Positions 12,211-22,835 of a stretch of 64,000 nt of DNA are shown here, in pieces. The DNA is taken from assembly GCA_963966185.1 (NCBI GenBank), contig CAWZYM010000248.1:124001-188000 (forward strand), in the 5' to 3' direction. This stretch comes from Rhabditoides inermis. Lineage: Eukaryota; Nematoda; Chromadorea; Rhabditida; Rhabditidae. A model generated the notes under the pieces. That model saw only the letters and a list, made by a program, of their open reading frames with translations, had not been told where the DNA came from and did no database searches. Each line of letters opens with the position of its first letter. The first letter of the stretch is position 1. Both the position numbers and the translations under genes were made by a program.

Positions 12211-13404
12211 AGGCGTTTGCTCCCGCCAGAAGAGTAGCTAGGTTGTATTGAATTGTGGTTGCGGTGCGCTTGCGACGTATGGGTAACGATGCGGGGTCAG
12301 GGAGGGCGTTCTCTCATTGTGCGAACCGCCCTGGTCCGTTTCCTAGGTCGCTGCACTCCTCCTGTTTTGAGATTTAGTTTTGTACTCGGTGTTTTATATA
12401 GTTTTGCATCGGTGCGCTTACAGTGAGTAAGACGAGCTTATACGTTGTTTTGAAGCGTTAATAGAGCCGAGATAGAGTTTTATGTTCCCTGTGAATGGGT
12501 ACAACCCCCCTTTTAACAGAGTTAACACATTGTAATAATCAACCAAACATTTCGACTGATGCGACGAGTGTGTGTGATATGGGATTATTGCAGCAGAATC
12601 AGACAGCTCCATTTTTGTATACATGAATCGGGATATTGATGATGAGAGTAAATAGATAAATTGTATATTGATGTTTTATTGTTTTGTGTTTTGTGAAGAA
12701 TCAAAGAGTAATGTAAGAGGTGTTGAGTCGCAACGTCATTATGAGATATTACCTACAAAGTCGAACGGACAGCCTATTTCTGACGTTTTAGGTCATCAGG
12801 TCACAGAAGCCGATAACGATCAAACTGCTATCTAGAATATTCGAAGGGGTCCCCATTCGAAAACCGTTTTCAAATCAACATGAACGGTCATACCTCATAC
12901 GTTTCGAAATATCTGAAATTTTGAAGCTAAATTGTGTGGTTTGCTTTTGCAGCCTGTCTCTATTCGCGTAGGCTATGGAACAGGCGGTGGCCTAGTGGGT
13001 AGAGCGGTCGTCTGTCAAGCTGCGGGATGTGGGTTTGCTCCCTGTCGACGCATTTCGTTTTACCGTCACGTTCCTTGACTTTCGAAGCGAACACGCGTTC
13101 GCTTTGATGTTTGACGATTCAGCAACAAAATGTTCAGTTTTGTGATTGTCAGAAAGCTAACTGGAAAATGAGTCGCAATCGTATTTTCGTTAAAATTGTC
13201 ACTTTAAAGAAAAAAAACAACCAAGTCACGATTCGGAAACTTATATTTAAATAACTAATAAGACCTCTCATTATGAGAGAATGTGTCAGGTGCAACGTGC
13301 CTTGTTATCTGAACAACTCATATGAGGCTTGTGCAAGGTATGTAGTCAAAGAAACAGAAATCATGAGATCGCTTTATCTTCGAAAACTGCACCTGCAACG
13401 TGAT
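12211..13404. other. PRODH 3' flank and repeat arm
   Basis: About 450 bases of likely 3' UTR follow the PRODH stop. From 12785 the sequence is a transposon-arm-like repeat with a tRNA-like core (annotated separately). Nothing coding seen. Confidence 0.4.
12785..13075 (+). repeat. Arm-type repeat carrying a tRNA-like module
   Basis: The left half (GTCACAGAAGCCGATAACG ... CCATTCGAAAACCG) matches the terminal inverted repeat of the transposon at 55264-58203 and the copy at 3990-4190. The right half (12968-13043) is tRNA-like on the plus strand. It has a good A box, TGGCCTAGTGGGTAGAGCGG, a putative CTGTCAA anticodon loop and a B box, GTGGGTTTGCTCCC. No second inverted arm is visible here. Confidence 0.6.
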
Positions 13405-13518
13405 TCACGTTTTCTGAGAAGTGTTCTCGAATGCGGTTCGAGTGGGCTGGATCCAATTGTTACGAACAAACCGTAGACGACCATCGTGTAGTGTGATCGA
13501 GTAAGCTTCAAGCAAAAG

Positions 13519-13583
<65 letters not shown>

Positions 13584-15496
13584 GAGAGAAACATGAGAAA
13601 AGGAAAAGAGGAAAAACAGTACCGTAGAAATATCTAAAGAATGTCAGCCGATAAGCTTTGGTCTTGAAAACGACGGCTACGTTGTTCCATAAACCATAAG
13701 AGCCGGTCAATGCCAGCCCGACGTTGACCAGTTCTGAAAAAAACCCACAAGGTTCACCGAGTTTAAAAAAAACTCAGTTCAAACACAAGTGGGGTCTCTC
13801 TACTCCGACTCGTCTCCGTCCTCTTCGATTATCTAGAGATGGGTGGAGGGTGGCGCTTATTTTGGTTTTGGAACATGAACCACATCTATGTTGTCCATCC
13901 GGAGATGAAATCGCAGAGAGTGCTTTTATTACTCATCGACTCGGTTGAATTCGTTAAATAAATAATGGGCGGTGAGGAGGAAAGGTGGCTTCCTGACATG
14001 GCCGTTTGTGGACATTTGTATTACGGTACGCTTTTTTCGTATATTATTCGTTGAAGCCAACATTGGCTTTGAAACATGAAAAAAACACTCACTATGATCA
14101 GCCCAAGACACGCCAAAGTAGCGCAGAAACAAGATGGACAAAGGAATGACGATGCAGAATAGTGGAAGAACAATCTAAAATGCACACTGAGTGTTTACTT
14201 TCACATTCAGAGAAATGAAGAAATAGTAGTAGTTGTTCACAGAGAGATTCTTCACAGCATTTCTACAACTTCCAAGCCAACGCTAACTACTTTTCAGCAC
14301 TTTGTTCACGCCAAATGGTGCTGCATGACGCATGAGTGAGTCAGATAGAAGTGGACAATGTAAAGAGAAATGTATGAGACCTGGAGCGCCAACGTGTACG
14401 CCCACTCGCTCTGTGCTCGAGTGTGGCGGGAGGAGCGCATGCGCATCTCGTTGCTGTGCAGGATGAGGAAGATGTGCGCGACCAGAGCCGCGCCCACCAG
14501 AGACGTCAACACCAGACAGCACCCGAGGAACACCACGAACACCTGAGAGCAAGCAGTGAGCCACGTGCTCCTCACAAACTGTGAGTCGCCCAAATAGAAC
14601 TCACGTTGATAAGGAATGGATCCATGTTGAACTTCTTGTAGTTCCATATGAAGACGGCCGGGTGGTTGAGATATATCGACTGATAGCAAGACATCTTCTC
14701 CGTCCAGTTGGTCGCCAGCATCTAAAGTCTCATAGTATTGTACACTAATAGCTATTATCGAGTCAATTTATCGATAAAAACATAGGGTCGTACAACGTAA
14801 CTAATGTTTATTCACTAATTTTCTCCCCACTTACATCTTCCATAATAGCTTCAGCGTGTTCAGTAGACTCTATTCCAACGTACAGAAGAACGGCTATCAC
14901 AAATGGTACGCCGTTTATCACGACTTGAACAAAACCGTAGACGTGACGATTGAGTTTGAGAAAAGTCGGTGGTATCAGTGCTTGGTGCTGAAACGAATTA
15001 CAAATGTTTTTTTCTGTTTTTTTTTCTTCAAATTACCTGGTAGAAGAGCCCTGCAAAAATCGAATAGCACATCATAGCCATTAGAAAGAAGGGCACAGTC
15101 TGAAACTACGAGTGTTTCACGAAAAAAACTGATTTCACTAACAAATTGTATTCTATTTGTCATACGCATGACAGTGAATAGACCTTGAGACACGTGCAAA
15201 AAGTAATCGACAGAGTATATCATGTAGAACAAAGAGAATACTACACTGCTCAACGTCACCCAGATCTGAAACGTATAAACTATAAACAACAGAACATCAA
15301 AAAAAGGATTACTCACCTGCACATTGAGAGCATACACAAAATATGTGTATTTGGGTTTTGTAACGAACATCACGAAAAAAGCGACGCAACTAGTCACAAC
15401 GTTGAGGCATCCGAACACAATGTAAAGCGCCCGTAACATGTTCTTATCGGGCATGTAGAGATGTTCGGCGTACGATAGAGACGTGTTGGATTGCAT
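13405..15496 (-). CDS. Seven-transmembrane chemoreceptor, srh/sri-like
   Basis: Nematode-type serpentine receptor. Eight exons on the minus strand: 15317-15496, 15173-15265, 15037-15099, 14835-14987, 14605-14721, 14381-14542, 14093-14174 and 13405-13733, in phase throughout (about 392 aa). Exons 1-3 and 6-8 encode hydrophobic helices, for example LYIVFGCLNVVTSCVAFFVM and VFLGCCLVLTSLVGAALVA. The loop before helix 6 (RMRSSRHTRAQSEWAYTLAL) resembles the Str-superfamily TxxxQ loop, and the end of helix 7 has TKAYR. Expected role: plasma-membrane GPCR of sensory neurons. The srh versus sri class is uncertain. After KTKAYRLTFFRYF the frame runs through a microsatellite into a Ser-Leu repeat and about 40 more residues. 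The exon 2 donor (GTCATG) is weak. Confidence 0.8.
13524..13589 (+). repeat. (GA)n microsatellite inside the receptor's last exon
   Basis: Almost pure GA run of about 65 bases. On the minus strand it is read as an alternating Ser-Leu tract in the chemoreceptor's C-terminal tail. Confidence 0.9.
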
Positions 15497-15821
15497 AGGA
15501 ACAAAATATACTAATGAGAGATAGTGGGAACGCTACATGTGTTTGTGCCTTACATTCTGCAGGTGACACCTAACATGTTTAGCAGCTGATAATTACCTCT
15601 TCTGAAGCTGAAGCTTGATTAGCTTTAAAGGTATCTTATGACTCTAGGTGTAGTTGTGATGTTGTGAATAGAGAATACATCTTCACGGGAATCAAGTACT
15701 TTCTATTATATCAGTATCAGTGAATGCTAGACAGCGAGTACATATGTGGAGTCTGTATGTAGTTTATATGTAAAAATTTTGTCAGCAGCATCAACACTCT
15801 CGAAAAAGAAATCAGCATGAA

Positions 15822-16227
15822 GACTCTTTCATACTGCCTTCGGCAGTTTGTTTGTTTATCAGCCTGATTCCGACATGTACATACAATGGTAGCATGATGG
15901 GTTATGTGGAAGCACACACAATCCTACAGTGGGGTATTGGGGCTCCTTGGCTGGAACAGTGCGGCGCGAGTCCTGACTGTTCATGGTAGATGGGCGTGAA
16001 CATCGCGAAGTGACCAGTTCCGGATGCGAGGCGTGGTAGAAGATCTTGAAAGTCTGCCGCCGCCGATGGTAGGGCTCTCAGAGAGTGAGATTGGGTTCAC
16101 GCGCCCCACCGGGAGGTAGTGGAATTCGGTAGAACAATTGCCCGCGAGGGGAATCGAACCAGCGACCGTTCACTTAGCAAGCTGTGACGCTATCCACTTG
16201 GCCAACCTTCGGCAGTATGAAAGAGAC
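15822..16227. mobile_element. Foldback element with internal repeat and tRNA-like module
   Basis: The ends are inverted: GACTCTTTCATACTGCC at 15822 and GGCAGTATGAAAGAGAC ending at 16227. Inside, 15853-16123 is a repeat found again at 41721-41991 with high identity. Next to the right arm, 16139-16206 is tRNA-like on the minus strand, with A-box text TTGGCCAAGTGGATAGCG and a perfect B box, GGTTCGATTCC. No coding capacity. Confidence 0.7.
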
Positions 16228-16469
16228 AATACACAAACTTTGAAAGATCGGTGTTCTGAAAGCTGATGTACCATGTAATAAGTAATAAATAAATCTGGCG
16301 TCACGGCGGAACAGTTCATGCTCATGCTCACACTTCACATTTTCGAACGAAGAGACGTGAAGAATTCAAATTTTCGTTGGGCTTCCGGTGTTTGTTTTAC
16401 ATACATGTCGTTTGTGTGGTTTGAAGGGACACACCCTAATTGTGCACAAAGTGTCGTCATGGGTTGTTC

Positions 16470-16690
16470 TCATTTGCGTCGATACGCGCGCGCGCACCCC
16501 GAGCGCGGGCCCGGCAATTGGCGCACTTTCGCTCCCGGCAGTCAGCGAGGTGCACTTTCCTGCACTGCCTGTGGGTCGCACTGATATCTCTCGATTTGCT
16601 TCTCGCGACGTGGTCACTGTGGTGTTGTGGTTAGCGATTGCGCCCGTTGATACGCCAGGCGCGAGTTCGACTCCGTCTGGTGGCAAAGTT
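16470..16690 (+). repeat. tRNA-derived SINE-like sequence
   Basis: GC-rich block ending in a tRNA-like unit (16612-16684): A box TGTTGTGGTTAGCGATTGCG, B box CGAGTTCGACTCCG. The CG-rich sequence before it (GCGCGCGCGCACCCCGAGCG) has no visible function. Confidence 0.45.
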
Positions 16691-16875
16691 TTTGTACTAT
16701 ATATGACATTGGAATGATAAACTTCCATATCAAAGGTAACTAAACACTTTTTTTTTCAAAATTTACACGATTTTGGATTAAACAAGAGGAGTGAAATGTT
16801 GATTTTGTTGAAAAAGTGTTTTGTGGTTTATGCTAATGTAATTATATTTCCATGAAATTCAATAAAAGTGCATTC

Positions 16876-17200
16876 ATTATCTTTAAAAAGGACTGGCGTA
16901 AAAGTAGAGTTTGTGTTATTGTATATTCGACGTAATGCAACAAAAGCTCATGCATTATTCTATCAGTCGAAATAGTACACAAACCTGCTCGAATCGTTGA
17001 GGTTGAACCAAATATAGTCTATAGTCGATGCCTCAACTTTAATACGGAGATGTAACATAATTGCTCTAATACATTTCAATGCAAAAAGAGCAGGTTCGTT
17101 GACTATTTCGACTGATAGAATAATGCATGAGCTTTTGTTGCATTACGTCGAATAAACAATAACACAAACTCTACTTTTGCCAGTCCTTTTTAAAGATAAT
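16876..17200. mobile_element. MITE with ATTATCT termini
   Basis: A 325-bp near-perfect palindrome. The left end ATTATCTTTAAAAAGGACTG is mirrored at the right end, and pairing continues for over 100 bases per arm. The terminal consensus ATTATCTnT(n)AAAAAGnACTnGCG is shared with the element at 37432-37772, so both belong to one family. Confidence 0.8.
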
Positions 17201-17441
17201 CCAAGACTCTGTCTTGTTATCGGCTGAGAACAATTGGTACGGCTATATCCTTGTTACTCTCTATGATTAGTGAGATAAATGCAATATTATCAATAAGAAA
17301 GAGTTGCTTTTATTTATCAGGATGATAAGTAATCTTGCTGCTATCTAATAAGTGGTGTCATCTCTTGTTGCCGACAAATGATGATTAATAAACAATGCCA
17401 AATGACAAATTATCGACATTTTTATGGCACAGAGGTTCAAA

Positions 17442-19753
17442 CTATGCAAAAAGAGCGGCAATCACTAGGGTGGTGAGTATGGCAAGCAACGGAGCGGCCG
17501 CTGTTGTTGTCGGCTTGTGGGTTGCAGTGGTGTGGGAGTCGGGAGGTGTCACAGGTGGAACAGTGACGATCACATTCGGGTCGTTGGCGTCCGTGATGTG
17601 ATATTGCAGTATGAATCCCGAGTGAATAGTGCGATCTGGCGAGTACGTGACGGTTGCCTCAGTGGCGTTGATGCTCAAACCAAGCGGCGACGCCAGACCG
17701 ATGTAGCTGAAAGTGGAAAATCACACGCTTGGCGTATGCATCTTTTCACTACTTACACAGTCCGACTCACGTTTTGGTGACATGGCTGTTGAGCTGGTCG
17801 TTGTTGAAGGTGAGCGTGAGACTGCCGGTGCCCGTACCCAACCATGTTCCGGCGAACGAAAAGGTGGTGAGGGCGTCGCCTGCAAAAAGGTAGTTCCTAC
17901 ACCAGAGCAGACATTATCTACTCCACCACTTCCTCCATATTGTTGAAACATCACAAAAACGGTCAAAGCCGCAAACCAAAATTATCCCAGACTGTATCTA
18001 CTCACTCGTTGCTAGCGTGAACGTGAAGGGGTCATCATCGTGGATGAGGTAGGGATAGTCGCTGTCGGAGAGAATCACGCCGCGAGAACCGATCGGGCGG
18101 GACCTCACTCAACATGTCAACAGTTACCAGTAACGAGGGATGACTGCTCACCGGTGTGCTGTTTCTCGATGCCGACGGTGACTGTCGCCACGCACCCGAT
18201 CGGCATGTGCAGCGAGATGCCGTGCTGCAAAAGGAATCAGGGATGAGTTGCAGTTGAGCAACATCTATTTGATACAAGTACCTTCGTGTTGACGAAGAAT
18301 GTGTTCCACGAGGGTGCGTCTTTGTGATTCGTGCGCAACAACTCATAGTCGCTGCCATTGTTCTGCACGCCCCCGATCAATAGCGATAGTTGATCTTGTT
18401 CGGCGGAGGGCTGAAACGACGCAGCTGTGTCGACGCTGTCTCCGAGAACTCTCTCACCGTCAACTCGATGCTCCTCACGTACAAACCCTGGCTCCTGTCC
18501 GCGTACTTCTTCAGTAGGATGGGAACCGTCCACGCGTTCTGTTGCGCGAAAGAGAGTGTCGTCAACGCCTCGCCGCTCTCCACGTACGTCGGTACGTAGT
18601 GAATAGGCTTCACAGAGTCTAGGAAACTGCGATGGCAGAATTGCTTAGTTCGTACATACATCTGATGCGCGTGACAATGAGATTGAATAGGACGAGCAGC
18701 TGGCTGGGTGTGTCGTCAAGTGAAAGCACATACGCCTGTCCGAAACTCGTCTTGCAACCATCCGACACCAGAGCCGCCGTCAGTCTGAATATGAACCTAG
18801 AGAAAAGGCGAAACTGGATGCTCACCTGCAGATGGGTGTGTTCTTGGCAGAGTCTCCCTGGAAGATGTACACGTTGCGCAGCGAGGACAGCTCTTTGTCT
18901 GTCAACACTCGCTCGGAGAGGAGGAGAAAGTCGAACTGAGTGAGGAGAGATTGTTCCCATTGGCATTGCTAACATACCGGATCGTTGTTGGGCGTTCCAG
19001 TCCAGAACTGCGGCACCATGTCCTTGTTGGCGATCGCTTCGAGTGGCTCGACGGCGCTCATGTGCTGCTCGCTCAGCAGATAGCTCTCCACGCGGTTTTT
19101 GATTGACGGCACTGTAGTCATAAGGATGATGTGCGAGAGATATCGTGTGGAACACAACAGTGTGTTGCGAACAACACTAATAGTTCTCGCACTCACTCGG
19201 AACGCTGTTGAACATGACTATCACCAGGCCGTCTGCGAACCGCGACCCATCAGTCGTCAGTGTCACGGTCACACTGTTCTCCATTGTGTTACCATTCGGC
19301 ACGCGGTACACTTCCACGGTTTTCCGGCTCGACGTTACATTTCTGAAAAGTAATGTTGTGTCGCACAATATGTATGTAATTCTCACTCACAGCAGCTGCT
19401 CAATACTATCGGAAACGACGAGACTGTCTGTGGTGTCAATTCGCAGAATGGATTCGACAGTGAGATTGAGGTAGGTGCTGGCTGGCCAGGTGAGCTGAAC
19501 ATCAGTGTAAAGTAGCGAGATGAGCTAGGCTCACGGTGAGTGTGCACGACTGGCTGGGAAGATAGGTTCCATCGGCCGAATTCCAGGTGACACTGTTTCC
19601 TTTGGTGTTGGCGGAAATCGACGCACTTGAACAACCCTTGCCGAAACCGACTTCAAATTCATCAGTATGAAGTTTTGAAGTTATCACTTCAACTTTACCA
19701 TTCGCTCCAAGTACATTTTGTGACATTAAGAGAACAAGTAGAAGTGAAATCAT
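17442..19753 (-). CDS. Secreted CUB-like protein with GPI-type C-terminus (paralog 1)
   Basis: Thirteen exons on the minus strand: 19699-19753, 19535-19650, 19391-19494, 19197-19342, 18978-19111, 18826-18935, 18660-18784, 18458-18618, 18282-18410, 18152-18224, 18006-18107, 17771-17879, 17442-17706. They total exactly 543 codons (542 aa). Signal peptide MISLLLVLLMSQNVLGA. Residues about 20-125 resemble the nematode CUB-like domain (GTYLPSQSCTLT, DSLVVSDS). A Thr/Pro stretch and a terminal hydrophobic tail (APLLAILTTLVIAALFA) suggest a GPI anchor. In C. elegans such genes are often intestinal and pathogen-induced; applying that here is inference. Exon sizes match the paralog at 28961-31322 almost one for one. 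An upstream in-frame Met (19888) was rejected because it buries the signal peptide. Confidence 0.85.
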
Positions 19754-19819
19754 AGCCGGGACAGATTGCTGAGTAAGAAAGAATGACGGTTTTCTAATGT
19801 GTGCGCTTCGTATCATGAG

Positions 19820-19875
19820 ACGGTCGCCTATTTTATGATAAGACCAATATTTGATAAGATGACTCAAAGAGATCA
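19820..19875 (-). promoter_or_regulatory. GATA pair plus TGACTCA element, CUB-like paralog 1
   Basis: Read on the plus strand, TATGATAAGACC is followed by TTTGATAAGATGACTCA, about 100 bases upstream of the paralog 1 start. The 20 bases from about 19848 to 19867 recur exactly upstream of paralog 3 (about 31428-31447). TGATAAG is the binding word of nematode intestinal GATA factors and TGACTCA that of AP-1-type bZIP factors. Confidence 0.6.
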
Positions 19876-19889
19876 GCTTTTTGTCCACA

Positions 19890-20936
19890 ACACAAAGATC
19901 GCGCGAAGTTTCCGGTGTAGTGATACTAAACTATTCGAAATCGATAAACTTCAAGCTTTTTCATTGATTAATGATTATTTGATTATTTTTGTTAACAAAG
20001 TTAAAAAATGATTGTTCTAGTTATATTGTTCTAGTTCGTTGATAAAGTGGCGTCATTGATCATTGATAGCTTTACCATCAGTTTATCACTCAATCACTGT
20101 TGAAGACAACACGTTTTCTTTTTCTGAGAAAATCACAACTTTCGGTCTTTGTTTATGCATTATGTTGGTTTGTTTCAACTTCCAAGTAGAGCTGGTTGAT
20201 TTGAACTTATGCCTGAATGAAGCATTGAGGCGGATCTGATTTGAGAAGAAATGTGCGAACAGGACTTTTCTCATACTCATACTTACAATTAAAAACAGCT
20301 AAACTGTTTATTTGTTTAGCCGGTGGCGACAGAAAATGGGGGACGATGTAGGAACAAATAGGACCGATTAACTTAAAGGAACAGTGGCGACTTATTTCTG
20401 CCACAACCTGCCACAACTCATCATTTGCACACGAGCAAAAATCACATATATAACTCGCTTCAGCTGCACATTATGTATGTAGGTAGGTTCCAAACAAGAA
20501 GAATCGTGATTGCTAGCAACCGGAGTAGTACTTGTTTCAACGTGATTTTCCATGAACTGTCTCGAATACATTTTTTTGTTTGATTGAAAGTACTGTGGGC
20601 AAGTACTCACCACTGGTGTATTATGAAAGAACTCTGCCGTTTTGCAATAATGTTTTTTTTTTGAAAATGCCAGGTGCTGAAGTACAAAGTGCCTACATGC
20701 GCGCAGCAAATTATGTCACAACTCGATAGTTATGTTGTAAAAAATAGAGGGAACTTTGGATCGATTTTTCCGTGGTTGTGAGTGGAGTATGTTGTGACTG
20801 CGTCTTCTGCGAGAGCGTGGGATATATTATGAAAACACTTGCGTCGTCTAAAAATTGTCGTGTCATCATTGTGCCAGATCAGTTTGTCAACAAAGAAACT
20901 TGCCTGGATCAGTGGTTTCCATAGAGCGGGTATTTC
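19890..20936. other. Intergenic region between CUB-like paralog 1 and the DUF1647 gene
   Basis: No coding exon recognised. Positions about 20398-20446 (TTCTGCCACAACCTGCC followed by ACAACTC) recur at about 41269-41312, so part of it is a dispersed repeat. Confidence 0.45.
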
Positions 20937-22835
20937 ATGACGTATGTCGGTAGGTCCTTGTTATTTGCTGTGCTTGTTGCCGTTTTCTTTCTGATCAATT
21001 GGTGAGTTAGTAAAATGAAGATTAATGTCTTCATTCGTGGTTAGTGTGAGTTTTTAGGCTGTATACAGAAGGTTTCCATAATACGTCCAGTGTCCAAGTA
21101 AACTCGGCTGTGAAGCGTTTTGAAACTAATCTGGAAAATCTCTCAAATACAAACTGTATGTGCGGCAATGAAAACGTGCGTTGAAAACCGATTTCATCAA
21201 CAAATCAAGTTTTGTGAATAATTGCAGTTCTGTTTTAAAACAGGAAAACGTTTTGATTGCAAATGGTTGGAGAAGTTGCGAGAAATGAGGTACGATTTAA
21301 AAAAAATCTTATCTTGTCAAAAACATGCTCATCAATTTGCCAGGCTCACATCCGAGTTCAATTACCCGCAAGAGAAAGTGGACGCGGAGAAGGTGGTGTA
21401 CGTGACGTATTCGTCGGCCAACCACTATCTCGAGTCCAAGTACATGCTGCGTCTGCTGCGAAACACGACCAACAACCGCGTCATTTACTACGATCTAGGC
21501 GGCATCAGCGACACGCAAGTGAGACAAAGTGATTGATTGCCCTATTCTGAAGCAGGTCGACGAAATCAAATCGGTGTGCAACGTGGAGTACCGCAAGCTG
21601 GACTACTCCAAGTATCCGGCTATAGTCAGCCAGGTCGGCAACTACCGCTTCAAAGTGATCGCGGCAGCGGTAGGTACACATTGCAATAAAAACAGTCGAA
21701 GAATTCTATTCAGGAGCAGTTTGCGGATTCGTCCATCCAGGCGATGATTCTATTTGACTCGAGTGGGGTGGTGAAGTCGTCGCTGGGTCCGCTGTTCGAT
21801 GCGGTGGACAGCAGACAGCTGGCGCCTGTCGTCATGCCCACTGGCACCTCACACTCCATATATGCCGCCACGCTTCCATGTGAGTTGGCTTGAAGAGACA
21901 ACGAGACAACCCATTTCCAACAAGTTTGGTTAGTAGTTTTTATTAAATAATCCTAATCTTAAACAAAATAGATAAACAAAGTTGCTGCGTTCATCAAAAA
22001 CAAACTGTGTCTCACTTTTTTGTGTCTCTCACTCCTGCACACTCTCTCGCTGCGAGTCGAAAAGTTCGCATATTCCGAGGGGTGACTCGCTGCCAATGCG
22101 CGCGGCGGGGAAAAGACTGATGAGCGGACAGACAAGATCCAATAGGTTCCTGGGTCTTCGAACGTAGCAGAGGTAAAAAAAGAACAAGTTGTCTACGATC
22201 CAGCTGACAGTAGTATTCTGTCATGAGCCTTTCACGTGTTTTTTTCTTTGACACATCTCACATGTCGTTGTTTGCTCAAACCGTGTGCAACTGCTGCCTT
22301 TCAGTCGTGTACGACTACCTCCCGATCGACGAGGCGCTCTCGAAGAAGACGATGATGCGCGCGGCGACAGTCATGCTCGCTGTCAAATCAAATGCGACAA
22401 GAGACGTGTACAAGTGGTGAGTGCGAGACTATTTGACATAAACTATGTATGACTGTCATACCCCTTATCCGGAAGCCGTGTCAGGATGACGCTGTGCGCA
22501 CTCGAAGAGAACTGCGGTGGAGACCGAGACAAGCACCAGTTGAAATGCACGTTCAAGAAAGACCAATACAAGGAGTGGGCGGGGTGTCACAGGTAGGGCT
22601 TCGAACTGTTCTATCAATGCGAGAGACGCTGCAGGTTTGACCAGTCCAACTACAACATCGTTCTGATGGGGTTGTTCCCCCAGAAACAAGTGCACGGCAT
22701 ATCTAAACAGGCAAGACACTGGACTCACATAGCAAGAAAAATGAAGTGTTTTAGGTCTCTGACGTCCTCGCTGTCCACAGAGGTAGGAAATACAACGAAA
22801 AACTGGAAATTTCATGTGGATTAAAGTTACAGTAA
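20937..22835 (+). CDS. DUF1647-family type II membrane protein
   Basis: Ten exons: 20937-21001, 21058-21175, 21228-21289, 21344-21518, 21556-21669, 21714-21879, 22305-22416, 22485-22592, 22635-22710, 22755-22835, totalling 359 codons (358 aa) in phase. The N-terminus is a short cytoplasmic tail and signal anchor (LLFAVLVAVFFLINW). A Cys-rich stem follows (NCMCGNENFCFKTG, FDCKW), then the domain core VVYVTYSSANHYLESKYML ... RVIYYDLGGISDTQ ... YSKYPAIV. The C-terminus has WMTLCALEENC and CHRFDQSNYNIV, typical of the family. The lumenal domain is glycosyltransferase-like, but no activity is established. The intron after exon 9 is GC-AG (CAG|GCAAGA). The last exon is read to the first stop; a further splice is possible. 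Confidence 0.85.

Larger units (their letters stand above)
15497..17441. other. Repeat-filled intergenic region
   Basis: No gene seen. It holds a foldback element with an embedded 270-bp repeat and tRNA-like sequence (15822-16227), a GC-rich SINE-like sequence (about 16470-16690) and a 325-bp MITE (16876-17200). Confidence 0.6.
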
